From contig NZ_KZ626886.1 in NCBI RefSeq assembly GCF_002911015.1, positions 1-64,000 on the forward strand: DNA of 64,000 bases, read 5' to 3'. This DNA comes from Streptomyces populi (GTDB lineage Bacteria; Actinomycetota; Actinomycetes; Streptomycetales; Streptomycetaceae). The position numbers and the translations under genes were made by a program. This document shows positions 52,928 through 61,511 of this stretch, piece after piece (within the stretch, counting starts at the first letter, position 1; the number at the start of each line of letters is the position of its first letter). The notes under the pieces were generated by a model, which worked only from the letters and a program-made list of their open reading frames with translations, was not told where the DNA came from and did not search any database.

Positions 52928-53143
52928 ATGGCACCCATTCCCCCCTCTCACGCAGAGCCGCAGGACAGTCCGGAGAGTTATGTCGGGCTGGAGGTGAGCA
53001 GCGCGCAGGAGCGTGCGCGGGAGCGCGGCTGGCCGACGGTGCGGTCGCTGCCGCCCGGCGCGATCGTCACCATGGAGTACCTGGTGGGGCGGCTGAACTT
53101 CGAGGTCACGGACGGCACGGTGACGCGCTGCTGGAAGGGCTGA
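52928..53143 (+). CDS. I78 family protease inhibitor
   Basis: This is a 71-residue protein without a signal peptide. The domain core SSAQERARERGWPTVRSLPP followed by VTMEYLVGRLNFEVTDGTVT is the I78 inhibitor family (a potato-inhibitor-I-like fold acting on serine proteases). Its N-terminal 20 residues are disordered. The start ATG 52928 is probably leaderless because taacgt sits at -12 to -7. Its partner protease is unknown; a streptogrisin gene is 9.6 kb away in the same window but not linked. A terminator follows 20 bases downstream. Confidence 0.85.
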   Translation: MAPIPPSHAEPQDSPESYVGLEVSSAQERARERGWPTVRSLPPGAIVTMEYLVGRLNFEVTDGTVTRCWKG

Positions 53144-53162
53144 GTTCCGCCGCGCGACGTGT

Positions 53163-53195
53163 GAAGGCCCCCGGCTCGAGGAGCCGGGGGCCTTC
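53163..53195. terminator. Terminator between the I78 gene and the PAP2 gene
   Basis: The 15-bp arms gaaggcccccggctc (53163-53177) and gagccgggggccttc (53181-53195) are perfectly complementary around the loop gag. It stands between convergent genes and can serve both. Confidence 0.85.
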
Positions 53196-53235
53196 GCGGC
53201 GCGGGGAAGGGTTGTGCGTACCGGCCCCGCGGTTC

Positions 53236-54270
53236 TCAGCCGCCCGTCAGCGGGCGGGCCTTCGCGGCGGCGGCCGCCGTGCGTCCCGGACGGTCCAGGT
53301 GTGCCGGACGGTCCGGGTGCGGTGGTCGGCGGCTGCCCACCGGTGTCACCGGGGTGCGCTCCGAGCGGGCGGTGTGCGGGCCCGGAGTCAGGTGGACGGG
53401 GGATCTGGACGGACGGGGCGTGACGGTCTCGCGGGTCGGCGGCTCGCCGGCCACCGAGGCCGTCAGCGGGGACATGACCGGCGCGGGGAGCGGTGCGGTC
53501 GTCGCACGGCCGCGGCGGGCGCGCCACAGGTCGCGGAGCGAGAAGATCCCGGCCTCGGAGCGGGCGATGAGCGGCTCGCACCAGGGCAGCGCCAGCAGGA
53601 TCAGCAGGCCGGCGGCCCAGCCCAGCAGGACGTCGCTGAGCCAGTGCGTGCCCAGGTACACGGTGGTGAGGCCGACGCCGAGCGAGGTCACGGCGGACAG
53701 CGCCGAGAGCCAGCGCCTGGCTCTCGGGGTCGACGCCAGATAGGCCAGGATGCCCCAGGTCACAACGGCGTTGGCGGTGTGACCCGAGGGGAATATGTCG
53801 CCGCCCAGGCCCATCTCGTTCGAGCCGATGGTGATGGCGTAGTGCGGGCCGAGACGGCCCATGCCGAGCTTCGCGGCGCCGACCGTGATGTTGAGCAGCA
53901 GCAGGGACGCGCCCAGGGTGAGCAGCGGGCGCAGCGTGTGCTGGCGCCAGGAGCGCCAGCCCAGCCACGCGGCGACCATCACCGCGGTGGGGCCGCGCTG
54001 GCCGAGCACCACGTAGTAGTCCAGGAACGCGTGGATCTCGGGCCACTGCTGGTAGGGCCGGAAGAACATGACCTGCCAGTCGAACCGGACCAGCCAGGAC
54101 GTGATCGCCACGGCCCACACGATCGCCAGATAGAAGGCCAGGGTCGCCGCGAAGAGGACAACCCTGTGCCGACTCATCTTCGGCACATCGATGTGGGCCG
54201 GTCGTTCCGGCTCACGGTCCAGCCGGGCGAAGACCCGGTCCAGACGGGTGAGGTTTCGTTCGGTACGCAC
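53236..54270 (-). CDS. PAP2 superfamily membrane phosphatase
   Basis: This 344-residue membrane protein has six likely helices. Phosphatase motif 1 is KLGMGRLGP (K-x6-R-P variant, Gly-Pro), motif 2 is FPSGHTAN, and motif 3 is YLGTHWLSDV with the catalytic His, all near residues 145-225. It probably hydrolyses undecaprenyl pyrophosphate or other lipid phosphates outside the membrane. The last 90 residues are a disordered Pro/Arg/Thr-rich tail. The start ATG/GTG at 54270 lies beside an AT-rich upstream region that probably contains its promoter. Confidence 0.92.
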   Translation of the reverse strand: MRTERNLTRLDRVFARLDREPERPAHIDVPKMSRHRVVLFAATLAFYLAIVWAVAITSWLVRFDWQVMFFRPYQQWPEIHAFLDYYVVLGQRGPTAVMVAAWLGWRSWRQHTLRPLLTLGASLLLLNITVGAAKLGMGRLGPHYAITIGSNEMGLGGDIFPSGHTANAVVTWGILAYLASTPRARRWLSALSAVTSLGVGLTTVYLGTHWLSDVLLGWAAGLLILLALPWCEPLIARSEAGIFSLRDLWRARRGRATTAPLPAPVMSPLTASVAGEPPTRETVTPRPSRSPVHLTPGPHTARSERTPVTPVGSRRPPHPDRPAHLDRPGRTAAAAAKARPLTGG

Positions 54271-54521
54271 TCAATCGACGTTACAGCGAGTGAGCTGCGT
54301 CCCAGGCCGATTCACTCGGTTTGTGATGACGATGTGATGTGGGATTCCTCTCAGGATCATGTTTATTTCCAATGGATCGCTAATCCCTGCACTGCGGAGC
54401 CTTCAATTCCATTGGTCACCGAGAGGCTTCGAGTTTATGGCACTTTTATATTCGTTCACCGGGTGATGGCGTGGAATTCTCCGTCCGCTCACCGGCCCGG
54501 TGCGGGACGGCGCCGGACCGG
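54271..54521 (-). other. AT-rich intergenic island upstream of the PAP2 gene
   Basis: Bases about 54310-54475 are near 50 percent GC, much lower than the flanks. A pair of 8-bp arms, ccaatgga (54369-54376) and tccattgg (54408-54415), is 31 bases apart. Other features are tgtttatttcc and ttttatattcg. No gene is seen. It may hold the PAP2 promoter and regulator sites, or be the remnant of acquired DNA. Confidence 0.6.
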
Positions 54522-55700
54522 TCAGGGGGGTCCGGAACCGTTCAGCCAGAGGGCCCCGTACGCCGCCGAGGCCACCGCGGCGCCCCCGACGACCAGCGCC
54601 GACCCGGAGGTGCGCAGCCGGGCCAGGGCTCCGGCGAGGGGGAACAGGAGAGGGAAGGCCGGCAGCAGCAGGCGGGGCTTCGAGCCGAAGTAGCCCGACG
54701 CGCACAGGGCGAGCGCGACGACGATCCCCGTGTAGACCAGGAGCGCGAGCGGCTGCCCCTGGCGTACGCATGCCGCGTAGAGCCACAGGACCAGCACGAC
54801 CCCGGCGGCCAGGGCCGCACCGGCCGGGGCGGACGGGAGTGAGGTGAACTTCTCGGCCACGAACCGCACGAAGGTGTGACCGCCGTCGAAACCGTTGCGC
54901 CAGCCCGCCTGGACGTCGAGATAGCCGAGCGGCCCCCCTCCCGTGCGATGCCCGACCCACAGCACGTAACCGACGGCGCCGAGCGGCGCGACGATCATGG
55001 CGAGGGCGCGCCGCTCCGTACGCGCGCCGTCCGTCCGGGGCGTGCTTCCGGTGTTCCGGTGTTCTCCCACGAACGAGGTAATCGCCGCGGCCCACAGGGC
55101 CGCGACCACCGCGACCCCCACCGGCCGGGTCAGTCCGGCGAACGCGGCGAGCAGCCCCGCGGTCGGCCAGCGGTCGGTCAGCACCGCGTACAGCGACCAT
55201 GCGGCGAGCGCCGTGAACAGTGACTCGCTGTACGCTATCGACTGCACGACGCCGACGGGCAGCACCGCCCACGCCAGTACCGCGCACACCCCGGTCCGGC
55301 GGCCGTGGACACGGTCGGCGACCGCGAAGATCCCCCAGGCCGCGGCGAGCGAGGCCACCGCGGTGACCAGCAGACCGGCGTCCGGGTACGACAGGGGCGT
55401 CACCGCGTGGACGATCCGCTCCAGCCAGGGCAGCAGCGGGAAGAACGCGAGGTTCGTGTGCACGTCGCCGTTCGGGAGGCGGACCTCGTAGCCGTAGCCG
55501 AGCTCGGCGACCCTGGTGTACCAGAGCGAGTCCCAGCGCTCCGACAGCAGCCGGCGGGCGCTCCCGCCGTCCGCCGCGCTCCACGCGCCGAGGGCGGCGA
55601 GGCCCAGGGCGCGCACCGCCGCGTACCCGAGGAGGGCGGGTGCGGCTCGGCGCAGGGAGCCCTCGGGGCGCGTCGCGGCGGGACTCTCCGGATCGGTCAC
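54522..55700 (-). CDS. Polytopic mannosyltransferase-like protein (PIG-V / GT-C type)
   Basis: This 392-residue protein has about nine hydrophobic helices. An early motif RWDSLWYTRVAELGYGYEV followed by NLAFFPLLPWLERIV is characteristic of PIG-V/GT39-like glycosyltransferases of the GT-C fold, which use a polyprenyl-phosphate sugar donor. The likely catalytic Asp is in RWDSLWY. GTG 55700 is preferred because the family N-terminus follows soon after; a taatc 11 bases upstream could be a -10 for a leaderless message. It faces away from the DHA2 exporter gene. Donor and acceptor are unknown; a role in protein or lipid O-mannosylation is possible. Confidence 0.87.
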   Translation of the reverse strand: MTDPESPAATRPEGSLRRAAPALLGYAAVRALGLAALGAWSAADGGSARRLLSERWDSLWYTRVAELGYGYEVRLPNGDVHTNLAFFPLLPWLERIVHAVTPLSYPDAGLLVTAVASLAAAWGIFAVADRVHGRRTGVCAVLAWAVLPVGVVQSIAYSESLFTALAAWSLYAVLTDRWPTAGLLAAFAGLTRPVGVAVVAALWAAAITSFVGEHRNTGSTPRTDGARTERRALAMIVAPLGAVGYVLWVGHRTGGGPLGYLDVQAGWRNGFDGGHTFVRFVAEKFTSLPSAPAGAALAAGVVLVLWLYAACVRQGQPLALLVYTGIVVALALCASGYFGSKPRLLLPAFPLLFPLAGALARLRTSGSALVVGGAAVASAAYGALWLNGSGPP

Positions 55701-55957
55701 GGGCCCGATTATCGGCAGACCGTGGAACCGGAAGGGCCGTGTACGGCGTGTCGGCGTGTGGGCGGCGTGGCGTACGCCACATGCCTGGTCAGCGAACGTG
55801 AGAGGTCCGCCACGTGTCACGGGCGAGAACTCGCGTACGCTGGCGGCTCACTCGCCTTTGTTGCGTGGGCCCGGGATTCCGCTCTCCGGGCCGCAGCCCC
55901 AGGGAGTCCCCACCCTGCGGATCCGCAGAACGCGAGGGAACCTCTGGAGGTACGTAC

Positions 55958-57778
55958 ATGTCCGGGACGACCACGGCCGCTGCGCGATGCCGTCGGGAGG
56001 CCGGAGCCGGTGCCAACCGCTGGGTCGTCCTCGTCGTCCTGTGCGTCAGCCTGCTGCTGGTCGCCCTCGACGCCACCGTGCTCCATGTCGCGGTGCCCGC
56101 GGTCACCGAGGACCTGAGGCCCGGCGCGATAGAGCTGCTCTGGATCGTCGACGTCTATCCGCTCGTCTGCGCCTCGCTCCTCATCCTCTTCGGCACGCTC
56201 GGCGACCGGATCGGCCGCCGGAGAGTCCTCCTCCTCGGCTACGCCCTCTTCGGCGTCGCCTCCGGCATCGCGGCCTTCTCCGGGAACGCGCAGCTCCTGA
56301 TAGGCGCCCGCGCCCTGCTCGGCGTCGGCGGCGCGATGATCATGCCCGCCACGCTGTCGATCCTGCGCGACGTCTTCCCCGACCGGCGCGAGCGGGCGCT
56401 CGCCATCGGCATCTGGAGCGCCGTCGCCGCGGTCGGCGCGGCGGTCGGCCCGCTGCTGGGCGGCTTCCTCCTCGAGCACTTCTGGTGGGGGTCGGTCTTC
56501 CTCGTCAACATCCCGCTGATGCTCGTCAGCCTGCCGGTCGGACGGCTGCTGCTGCCCGAGTCCCACGGCGACCGCGACGGTCCCTGGGACGTGGCCGGGG
56601 CGCTCATGGCCGCCGCGGGCCTGTTCGGGCTCGTCCTCGGTGTGAAACGCCTCGGCGGCGGCGAGGCGCCCCTCGGTCCCCTCACCCTCGGCTCCCTGCT
56701 CGTCGGCGCGGTGCTGATGACCGCCTTCGTACGGCGGCAGCGGCGGCGCGCGCACCCCCTGGTCGACCTGCGCATGTTCGCGCGTCCGGCCTTCAGCACG
56801 TCGGTGGGGTGCATCGTCCTCGCCATGCTCGCCCTGGTGGGCCTCGAACTGATCGCCGCGCAGTACCTGCAACTCGTGCTCGGCCTGTCACCGTTGCAGA
56901 CCGGGCTGCGGCTGCTGCCGCTGACCGTCGCGGCGATGGCCGCCGGTCTCGCGGGGGCGAAGCTGCTGCGCAGGTTCGGGCCGCGCGCGATGGTCTGCTT
57001 CGGGTTCTGCCTCACCGCGGCCGCCGTGGTCACGCTGACCGCGATGGGCGGCAACGACAAGGCCGGACTGCTGCTCTTCGGCTTCGTGCTGCTCGGCTTC
57101 GGTCTGGAGACCACGCTCTTCGGGGCGTACGAGTCGATGCTGAGCGAGGCGCCGCAGGCGCAGTCGGGCGGCGCGGCGGCGATCGGCGAGACCTCGTACC
57201 AGCTGGGCGCGGGGATCGGGATCGCGCTGCTGGGGAGCGTGATGAACGCGGCGTACGCGCCCGGACTGTCGTCCGTCCCCGGGGTCCCGGCGGCCGACTC
57301 GGCGGCAGCGGGGCACTCGCTGGGCGAGGCCTACCAGATCGCCGACCGGCTCGGAGGCGCGTCCGGCGGCGCCCTGCGGCACGCCGCCCGGGACTCCTTC
57401 GTGCACGGGCTGCACGTGACGCTGCTGGTGAGCGCGGGCCTGTTGCTGCTGGGCGCCGTGATGGCGCTGCGGCTGCCGCGGGTCATGGAGTGCGGGACCC
57501 CCGCGACGGACACCGGCACGGTCCCGGTCCCCGCGACGGAGGCCGGGGACATCCCGGCTCCCGGGACCACGGGTTTTCCGGCCCGGGCCGGCGTTCCCGC
57601 CGAGGTCCGGGCTTCCGCAGCAGGCCCTGCCGGCGTGCCGGCACAGGCGACGGCTCCCCTCGCGTTCCCGGCTCCCGCGAAGGGTGCCGTCGGCATCCCG
57701 GCTCCCGGGGCGGACCCCGGCGACATCCCGTCCCCCCGGGACGTCCCCGGGACCGCCGAGACCCGCGTCTCCGCCTAG
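55958..57778 (+). CDS. DHA2-family (EmrB/QacA-like) MFS multidrug exporter with repetitive C-terminal tail
   Basis: This 606-residue exporter of the 14-helix DHA2 family has motif LDATVLHVAVPAV in helix 1, GTLGDRIGRRRVLLLG (motif A) in the first cytoplasmic loop, and IGIWSAVAAVGAAVGPLLGG (motif C). The core ends near residue 510. The last 95 residues are a Pro/Ala/Gly/Thr repeat region (PVPATEAGDIPAPG-type units). ATG 55958 has ggagg 7 bases upstream; the frame is open to 55814 without one. The region upstream (55701-55957) is the divergent promoter with the mannosyltransferase-like gene. The substrate is unknown; no adjacent regulator of the TetR/MarR kind is present. Confidence 0.9.
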   Translation: MSGTTTAAARCRREAGAGANRWVVLVVLCVSLLLVALDATVLHVAVPAVTEDLRPGAIELLWIVDVYPLVCASLLILFGTLGDRIGRRRVLLLGYALFGVASGIAAFSGNAQLLIGARALLGVGGAMIMPATLSILRDVFPDRRERALAIGIWSAVAAVGAAVGPLLGGFLLEHFWWGSVFLVNIPLMLVSLPVGRLLLPESHGDRDGPWDVAGALMAAAGLFGLVLGVKRLGGGEAPLGPLTLGSLLVGAVLMTAFVRRQRRRAHPLVDLRMFARPAFSTSVGCIVLAMLALVGLELIAAQYLQLVLGLSPLQTGLRLLPLTVAAMAAGLAGAKLLRRFGPRAMVCFGFCLTAAAVVTLTAMGGNDKAGLLLFGFVLLGFGLETTLFGAYESMLSEAPQAQSGGAAAIGETSYQLGAGIGIALLGSVMNAAYAPGLSSVPGVPAADSAAAGHSLGEAYQIADRLGGASGGALRHAARDSFVHGLHVTLLVSAGLLLLGAVMALRLPRVMECGTPATDTGTVPVPATEAGDIPAPGTTGFPARAGVPAEVRASAAGPAGVPAQATAPLAFPAPAKGAVGIPAPGADPGDIPSPRDVPGTAETRVSA

Positions 57779-57913
57779 CCCTTCCGGTCCCGGGCCGGTG
57801 ATCCGGCCCTTTCGCCGCCGCTCGGGGGACCCGCGGGAGAGGTGCTCCCCGGGTGCCGGGCGGAAGCGCCCTGGACTTGCGGGACACTGCGTCGTAACGT
57901 CGGGCCGAGATCC

Positions 57914-57931
57914 TTGACTAGCAGTGCTAGT
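57914..57931 (+). promoter_or_regulatory. Palindromic operator/-35 of the acyl-CoA dehydrogenase gene
   Basis: The 15-mer actagcagtgctagt (57917-57931) is a perfect palindrome with a central g. It overlaps ttgact (57914-57919), which could be a -35 element. It ends 24 bases before the start codon. A repressor bound here, for example of the TetR kind that controls fatty-acid genes, would block the promoter. Confidence 0.65.
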
Positions 57932-57955
57932 TATCACCCTGCCGGAGGCTGTCGT

Positions 57956-59146
57956 ATGTCCGCGTCCTCGAAGCTGCCGCCCTTCGACCCCGCCGACCCG
58001 CTCGGGATCGACGACCTGCTGGACGCGGAGGACCTCGCCGTCCGCGACACCGTGCGGGCCTGGGCCGCGGACCGCGTCCTGCCCCACATCGCCGACTGGT
58101 ACGAGAAGGGCGAGCTGCCCGGCATCCGGGAGCTGGCGCGGGAGCTCGGCGGGATCGGTGCCCTCGGCATGTCGCTCCAGGGGTACGGGTGCGCGGGGGC
58201 CAGCGCCGTGCAGTACGGCCTCGCCTGCCTGGAGCTCGAGGCGGCCGACTCCGGCATCCGCTCGCTCGTCTCGGTGCAGGGCTCGCTGGCCATGTACGCC
58301 ATCCACCGGTTCGGCAGCGAGGAGCAGAAGCAGACCTGGCTGCCCCGCATGGCCTCCGGCGAGATCATCGGATGCTTCGGACTGACCGAGCCCGACCACG
58401 GCTCCGACCCCGCGTCCATGCGCACGCACGCCAAGCGCGACGGCGGGGACTGGGTCCTGAACGGGCGCAAGATGTGGATCACCAACGGTTCCGTCGCCGG
58501 TGTCGCCGTCGTCTGGGCGGGAACCGACGACGGCATCCGCGGCTTCGTCGTGCCCACCGACGCGCCCGGGTTCTCCGCCCCCGAGATCAAGCACAAGTGG
58601 TCCCTGCGGGCCAGCGTGACCAGTGAGCTCGTCCTCGACGACGTACGGCTGCCGGCCGACGCGGTCCTGCCCGACGTCGTCGGCCTCAAGGGCCCGCTCG
58701 GCTGTCTCTCGCACGCGCGGTACGGGATCGTGTGGGGCGCCATGGGCGCGGCGCGGTCGAGCTTCGAGTCCGCCCTCGCGTACGCGAGGACGCGTGAGCA
58801 GTTCGGGCGTCCCATCGGCGGCTTCCAGCTCACCCAGGCCAAGCTCGCCGACATGGCCGTCGAACTGCACAAGGGGATCCTGCTCGCCCACCACCTGGGC
58901 CGCCGCATGGACGCGGGACGGCTCCGCCCCGAGCAGATCAGCTTCGGCAAGCTCAACAACGTACGGGAGGCCATCGAGATCTGCCGGACCTCGCGCACGA
59001 TCCTCGGCGCCAACGGGATCTCGCTGGAGTACCCCGTGATGCGGCACGCCACGAACCTGGAGTCGGTGCTCACCTACGAGGGCACCGTGGAGATGCACCA
59101 GCTCGTGCTGGGCAAGGCGCTCACCGGGCTCGACGCCTTCAGGTGA
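57956..59146 (+). CDS. Acyl-CoA dehydrogenase, glutaryl-CoA dehydrogenase-like
   Basis: This 396-residue FAD flavoprotein has the three-domain ACAD fold. Segments seen are GCFGLTEPDHGSDP (substrate/FAD binding) near residue 140, KMWITNGSVAGVAVVWA, the FAD-binding YARTREQFGRPIGGFQLTQ and the catalytic region with HQLVLGKALTG near the C-terminus. The likely base is in YEGTVEMHQ (Glu), the position used by glutaryl-CoA and short-chain dehydrogenases. ATG 57956 has ggagg 7 bases upstream. A palindromic operator precedes it. It is monocistronic, and the chain-length preference cannot be told by eye. Confidence 0.93.
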   Translation: MSASSKLPPFDPADPLGIDDLLDAEDLAVRDTVRAWAADRVLPHIADWYEKGELPGIRELARELGGIGALGMSLQGYGCAGASAVQYGLACLELEAADSGIRSLVSVQGSLAMYAIHRFGSEEQKQTWLPRMASGEIIGCFGLTEPDHGSDPASMRTHAKRDGGDWVLNGRKMWITNGSVAGVAVVWAGTDDGIRGFVVPTDAPGFSAPEIKHKWSLRASVTSELVLDDVRLPADAVLPDVVGLKGPLGCLSHARYGIVWGAMGAARSSFESALAYARTREQFGRPIGGFQLTQAKLADMAVELHKGILLAHHLGRRMDAGRLRPEQISFGKLNNVREAIEICRTSRTILGANGISLEYPVMRHATNLESVLTYEGTVEMHQLVLGKALTGLDAFR

Positions 59147-59197
59147 AGGGCCCGTGGGTGAAACCCCGGCGAGGCGGGGCCGGTGAGCGGCCCTGCC

Positions 59198-59635
59198 TCA
59201 GCTCTGGTTGAAGAAACCGTCCGTCTGGCGGCCCGCGGCCTCGCCGCTGATGATCTCCGTGTGCGCCGGGGTCAGCAGGAAGACCCGGGTCGCCACCCGC
59301 TCGATGGTGCCGTGCAGGCCGAAGGTCAGGCCGGCCGCGAAGTCCACCACGCGCTTGGCGTCGGAGGCCTCCATGGACGTGAGGTTGATGATGACCGGGA
59401 CGCCCTCCCGGAAGAGTTCGCCGATACCGCGCGCGTCCCGGAAGCTGTCCGGGGTGACCGTGCCGATCCGGCGGCCCTTCTCCTCCGCCGTCTCGGAAGC
59501 AACCTTCACACGAGGGTCGGTGACCCAGGCGTCGCCGGAGTCCTGACCCTCGGCGTAGTCGTCGTCGTAGTAACGCTCGTCATCGTTGTCGTCGACGAGG
59601 CCAAGCCAGGCACTCGCCTTGCGCACCGATCCCAT
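59198..59635 (-). CDS. SepF-like cell-division protein (SflA-type)
   Basis: This 145-residue protein has an acidic N-terminal linker (DDNDDERYYDDDYAEG) and a C-terminal SepF domain (about 65-145) that contains TPDSFRDARGIGELFREGVP and VIINLTSMEASDAKRVVDFA. SepF tethers FtsZ to the membrane; here the usual amphipathic N-terminal helix MGSVRKASAWLGL is present. By recalled synteny it corresponds to the Streptomyces paralogue SflA (SCO1749), which restricts FtsZ placement during sporulation, rather than to the SepF beside ftsZ. ATG 59635 begins the gene. It is divergent from the DUF5685 gene. Confidence 0.92.
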   Translation of the reverse strand: MGSVRKASAWLGLVDDNDDERYYDDDYAEGQDSGDAWVTDPRVKVASETAEEKGRRIGTVTPDSFRDARGIGELFREGVPVIINLTSMEASDAKRVVDFAAGLTFGLHGTIERVATRVFLLTPAHTEIISGEAAGRQTDGFFNQS

Positions 59636-59924
59636 GGACGCCTCCTCTCACAGCGGTCTTTCGTGCTTCCGCATCCCCATGGTCGTCCATGATGCGGATG
59701 TCGCGCCAAGTGGATAGACGCCGCGTGGGGGTTTCGTGACGGTACTGGTGCACAGCGGATCCGTCGAGAGCCCGCGCCCCCCAAGGGTCTTACGGGGTAA
59801 GGCTGCTGACTGGGAGTGAAATATGATTTCTTTCGGCGACCGGGTGACGAGCGGGGCGTACGGGTGAACGGGAGGGGTCGATACGATCCGGACCTCAACG
59901 TCTTACGGGTCACGGGGGAGTGTC
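59636..59924. other. Divergent promoter region of the SepF-like and DUF5685 genes
   Basis: The 289 bases contain no gene. A tatgat (59822-59827) on the plus strand is a good -10 hexamer for the DUF5685 gene, but no -35 is at the right distance. The cgggggag ribosome site at 59912-59919 lies just before the GTG. No operator is evident. Confidence 0.45.
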
Positions 59925-61202
59925 GTGTTCGGAATCGTGAGGCCCTGTAGCCACCGGCTCGGTGAAGGGCTCAAGACGCAGTGGATGGCGCACCTGTGCG
60001 GGTTGTGCCTCGCGCTGCGCGGGGACCACGGCCAGTTCGCGCGGGTGGTCACCAACTACGACGGCCTGCTGATATCGGTTCTGACGGAGGCTCAGGCCGA
60101 GAAGGCGACGGGGTGGCGGCGCACCGCCGGACCCTGTCCGCTGCGCGGCATGCGCACCGCCTCCGTGGCCCAGGGCGAGGGCGCGCGCCTCGCCGCCGCC
60201 GTCTCGCTGGTCCTCGCCTCGGCGAAGGTCCGCGACCACGTCGCCGACGGGGACGGCCTCCTCGCGCGAAAGCCGGTCGCGCTCGCCGCGCGCCGGGTGG
60301 CCGTGAGCTGGGGCAAGGCGGGAGCGCGCACGGGATCCGCGGTCGGCTTCGACACGGCCGTACTCGTCGACGCGGTGGACCGTCAGGTCGGGATCGAGGC
60401 GCTGGCCGGGCCCGGAACGCCGCTGCTGACCGTGACGGAACCCACCGAGACCGCCACCGCCGCCGCCTTCGCGCACACCGCCGTCCTCGCGGGTCGCCCC
60501 AACAACGCCGCTCCACTGGCCGAGGCCGGGCGGCTCTTCGGGCGGCTCGCGCACCTGCTGGACGCCGTGGAGGATCAGGCGGCCGACGCCGCGTCGGGAG
60601 CCTGGAACCCGCTCACGGCCACCGGGACCCCGCTCACCGAGGCCCGCCGCCTCGCCGACGACGCCGTGCACGGGATACGGCTCGCCCTGCGGGAGGCCGA
60701 GTTCACCGACAGCAGGCTGGCGCACGTGCTGCTCGTCCATGAGCTGGGACGTTCGGTGGACCGCGCGTTCGGGACGTCGGGGTGCGGGCACGCGGGGGAC
60801 GGAGCGCACGGAGCGCACGGCTCCCTCGGGGCCGACGGTCTCCTCGCTCCGCCGGGCTCCGCCGTCCTGCTCGGGCCCGAGGGCGCCTTCGGGCCGCCGC
60901 CCCAGCACGGTGGGAATCCGTACACCGACGGCGGGAATCCGTACACCGGCGGCGGCAACCCCTTCGGCGGCGGGCCCTCTTTCCAGCCCCCCGCCCCCGG
61001 CAAGCGCGGATTCTGGGCCGGCTGCGCCGCCGCCGTCGGACTGTGCTGCACCTGCAAGATGTGCTGCGCCGACGAGTACGAGGGCCCGTGGTCGCGCAAG
61101 AAGCGCGAAGGATGCCTGAGCGACTGTGACTGCGACTGCAGTTGCTGCGAGGCGTGCCAGTGCTGCGAATGCTGTGAGTGCTGCTCGTGCTGTGACTGCT
61201 GA
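59925..61202 (+). CDS. DUF5685 family protein with very Cys-rich C-terminal tail
   Basis: This 425-residue protein of unknown function begins MFGIVRPCSHRLGEGLKTQW with a conserved AHLCGLCLALR motif and VVTNYDGLLISVL, the hallmark of DUF5685 (name from memory). The middle is helical, with a Gly/Asn/Pro/Tyr repeat (GGNPYTDGGNPYT) near residue 335. The last 64 residues carry 22 cysteines, 16 of them in the last 30 residues (SDCDCDCSCCEACQCC and so on). Such a tail suggests metal binding or a redox/maturation role. GTG 59925 has gggggag 5 bases upstream. It is divergent from the SepF-like gene. Confidence 0.88.
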   Translation: MFGIVRPCSHRLGEGLKTQWMAHLCGLCLALRGDHGQFARVVTNYDGLLISVLTEAQAEKATGWRRTAGPCPLRGMRTASVAQGEGARLAAAVSLVLASAKVRDHVADGDGLLARKPVALAARRVAVSWGKAGARTGSAVGFDTAVLVDAVDRQVGIEALAGPGTPLLTVTEPTETATAAAFAHTAVLAGRPNNAAPLAEAGRLFGRLAHLLDAVEDQAADAASGAWNPLTATGTPLTEARRLADDAVHGIRLALREAEFTDSRLAHVLLVHELGRSVDRAFGTSGCGHAGDGAHGAHGSLGADGLLAPPGSAVLLGPEGAFGPPPQHGGNPYTDGGNPYTGGGNPFGGGPSFQPPAPGKRGFWAGCAAAVGLCCTCKMCCADEYEGPWSRKKREGCLSDCDCDCSCCEACQCCECCECCSCCDC

Positions 61203-61511
61203 CGGCGAAGTGCGGTAACCGACAAGGCGCGTGGGGGAGAGCGGGGCGGAGGCGGGGAGGGGAGGGGCGCGGGTGAAGGCGTGGGTCCGGAGCCGCTTTC
61301 CCGGAAGGGCACGGCTCCCGGCCCGGGGCGCCGGAGGCGGGACGGGGCCTCGCGCGCCGAGCCGAACGGGCGGCCCCCGGCGGACCGGAGGAGTCCGTGG
61401 ACCGGGAGGGACCCCTGCTCATGGGGCACGGGGCGTTCCGCACCGAACACACGGGCACCGCGGCGCGCTCGCACCCCGGTCCGGCCGAGCCCGTATGGAA
61501 GGGTTGATCAC
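61203..61511 (+). other. 309-bp intergenic region
   Basis: Between the DUF5685 and DUF1684 genes there is a GC-rich stretch without a convincing gene or hairpin longer than 8 bp. Short open frames are present in several frames only. The DUF1684 ribosome site ggaaggg lies at 61497-61503. No promoter was recognised. Confidence 0.5.
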
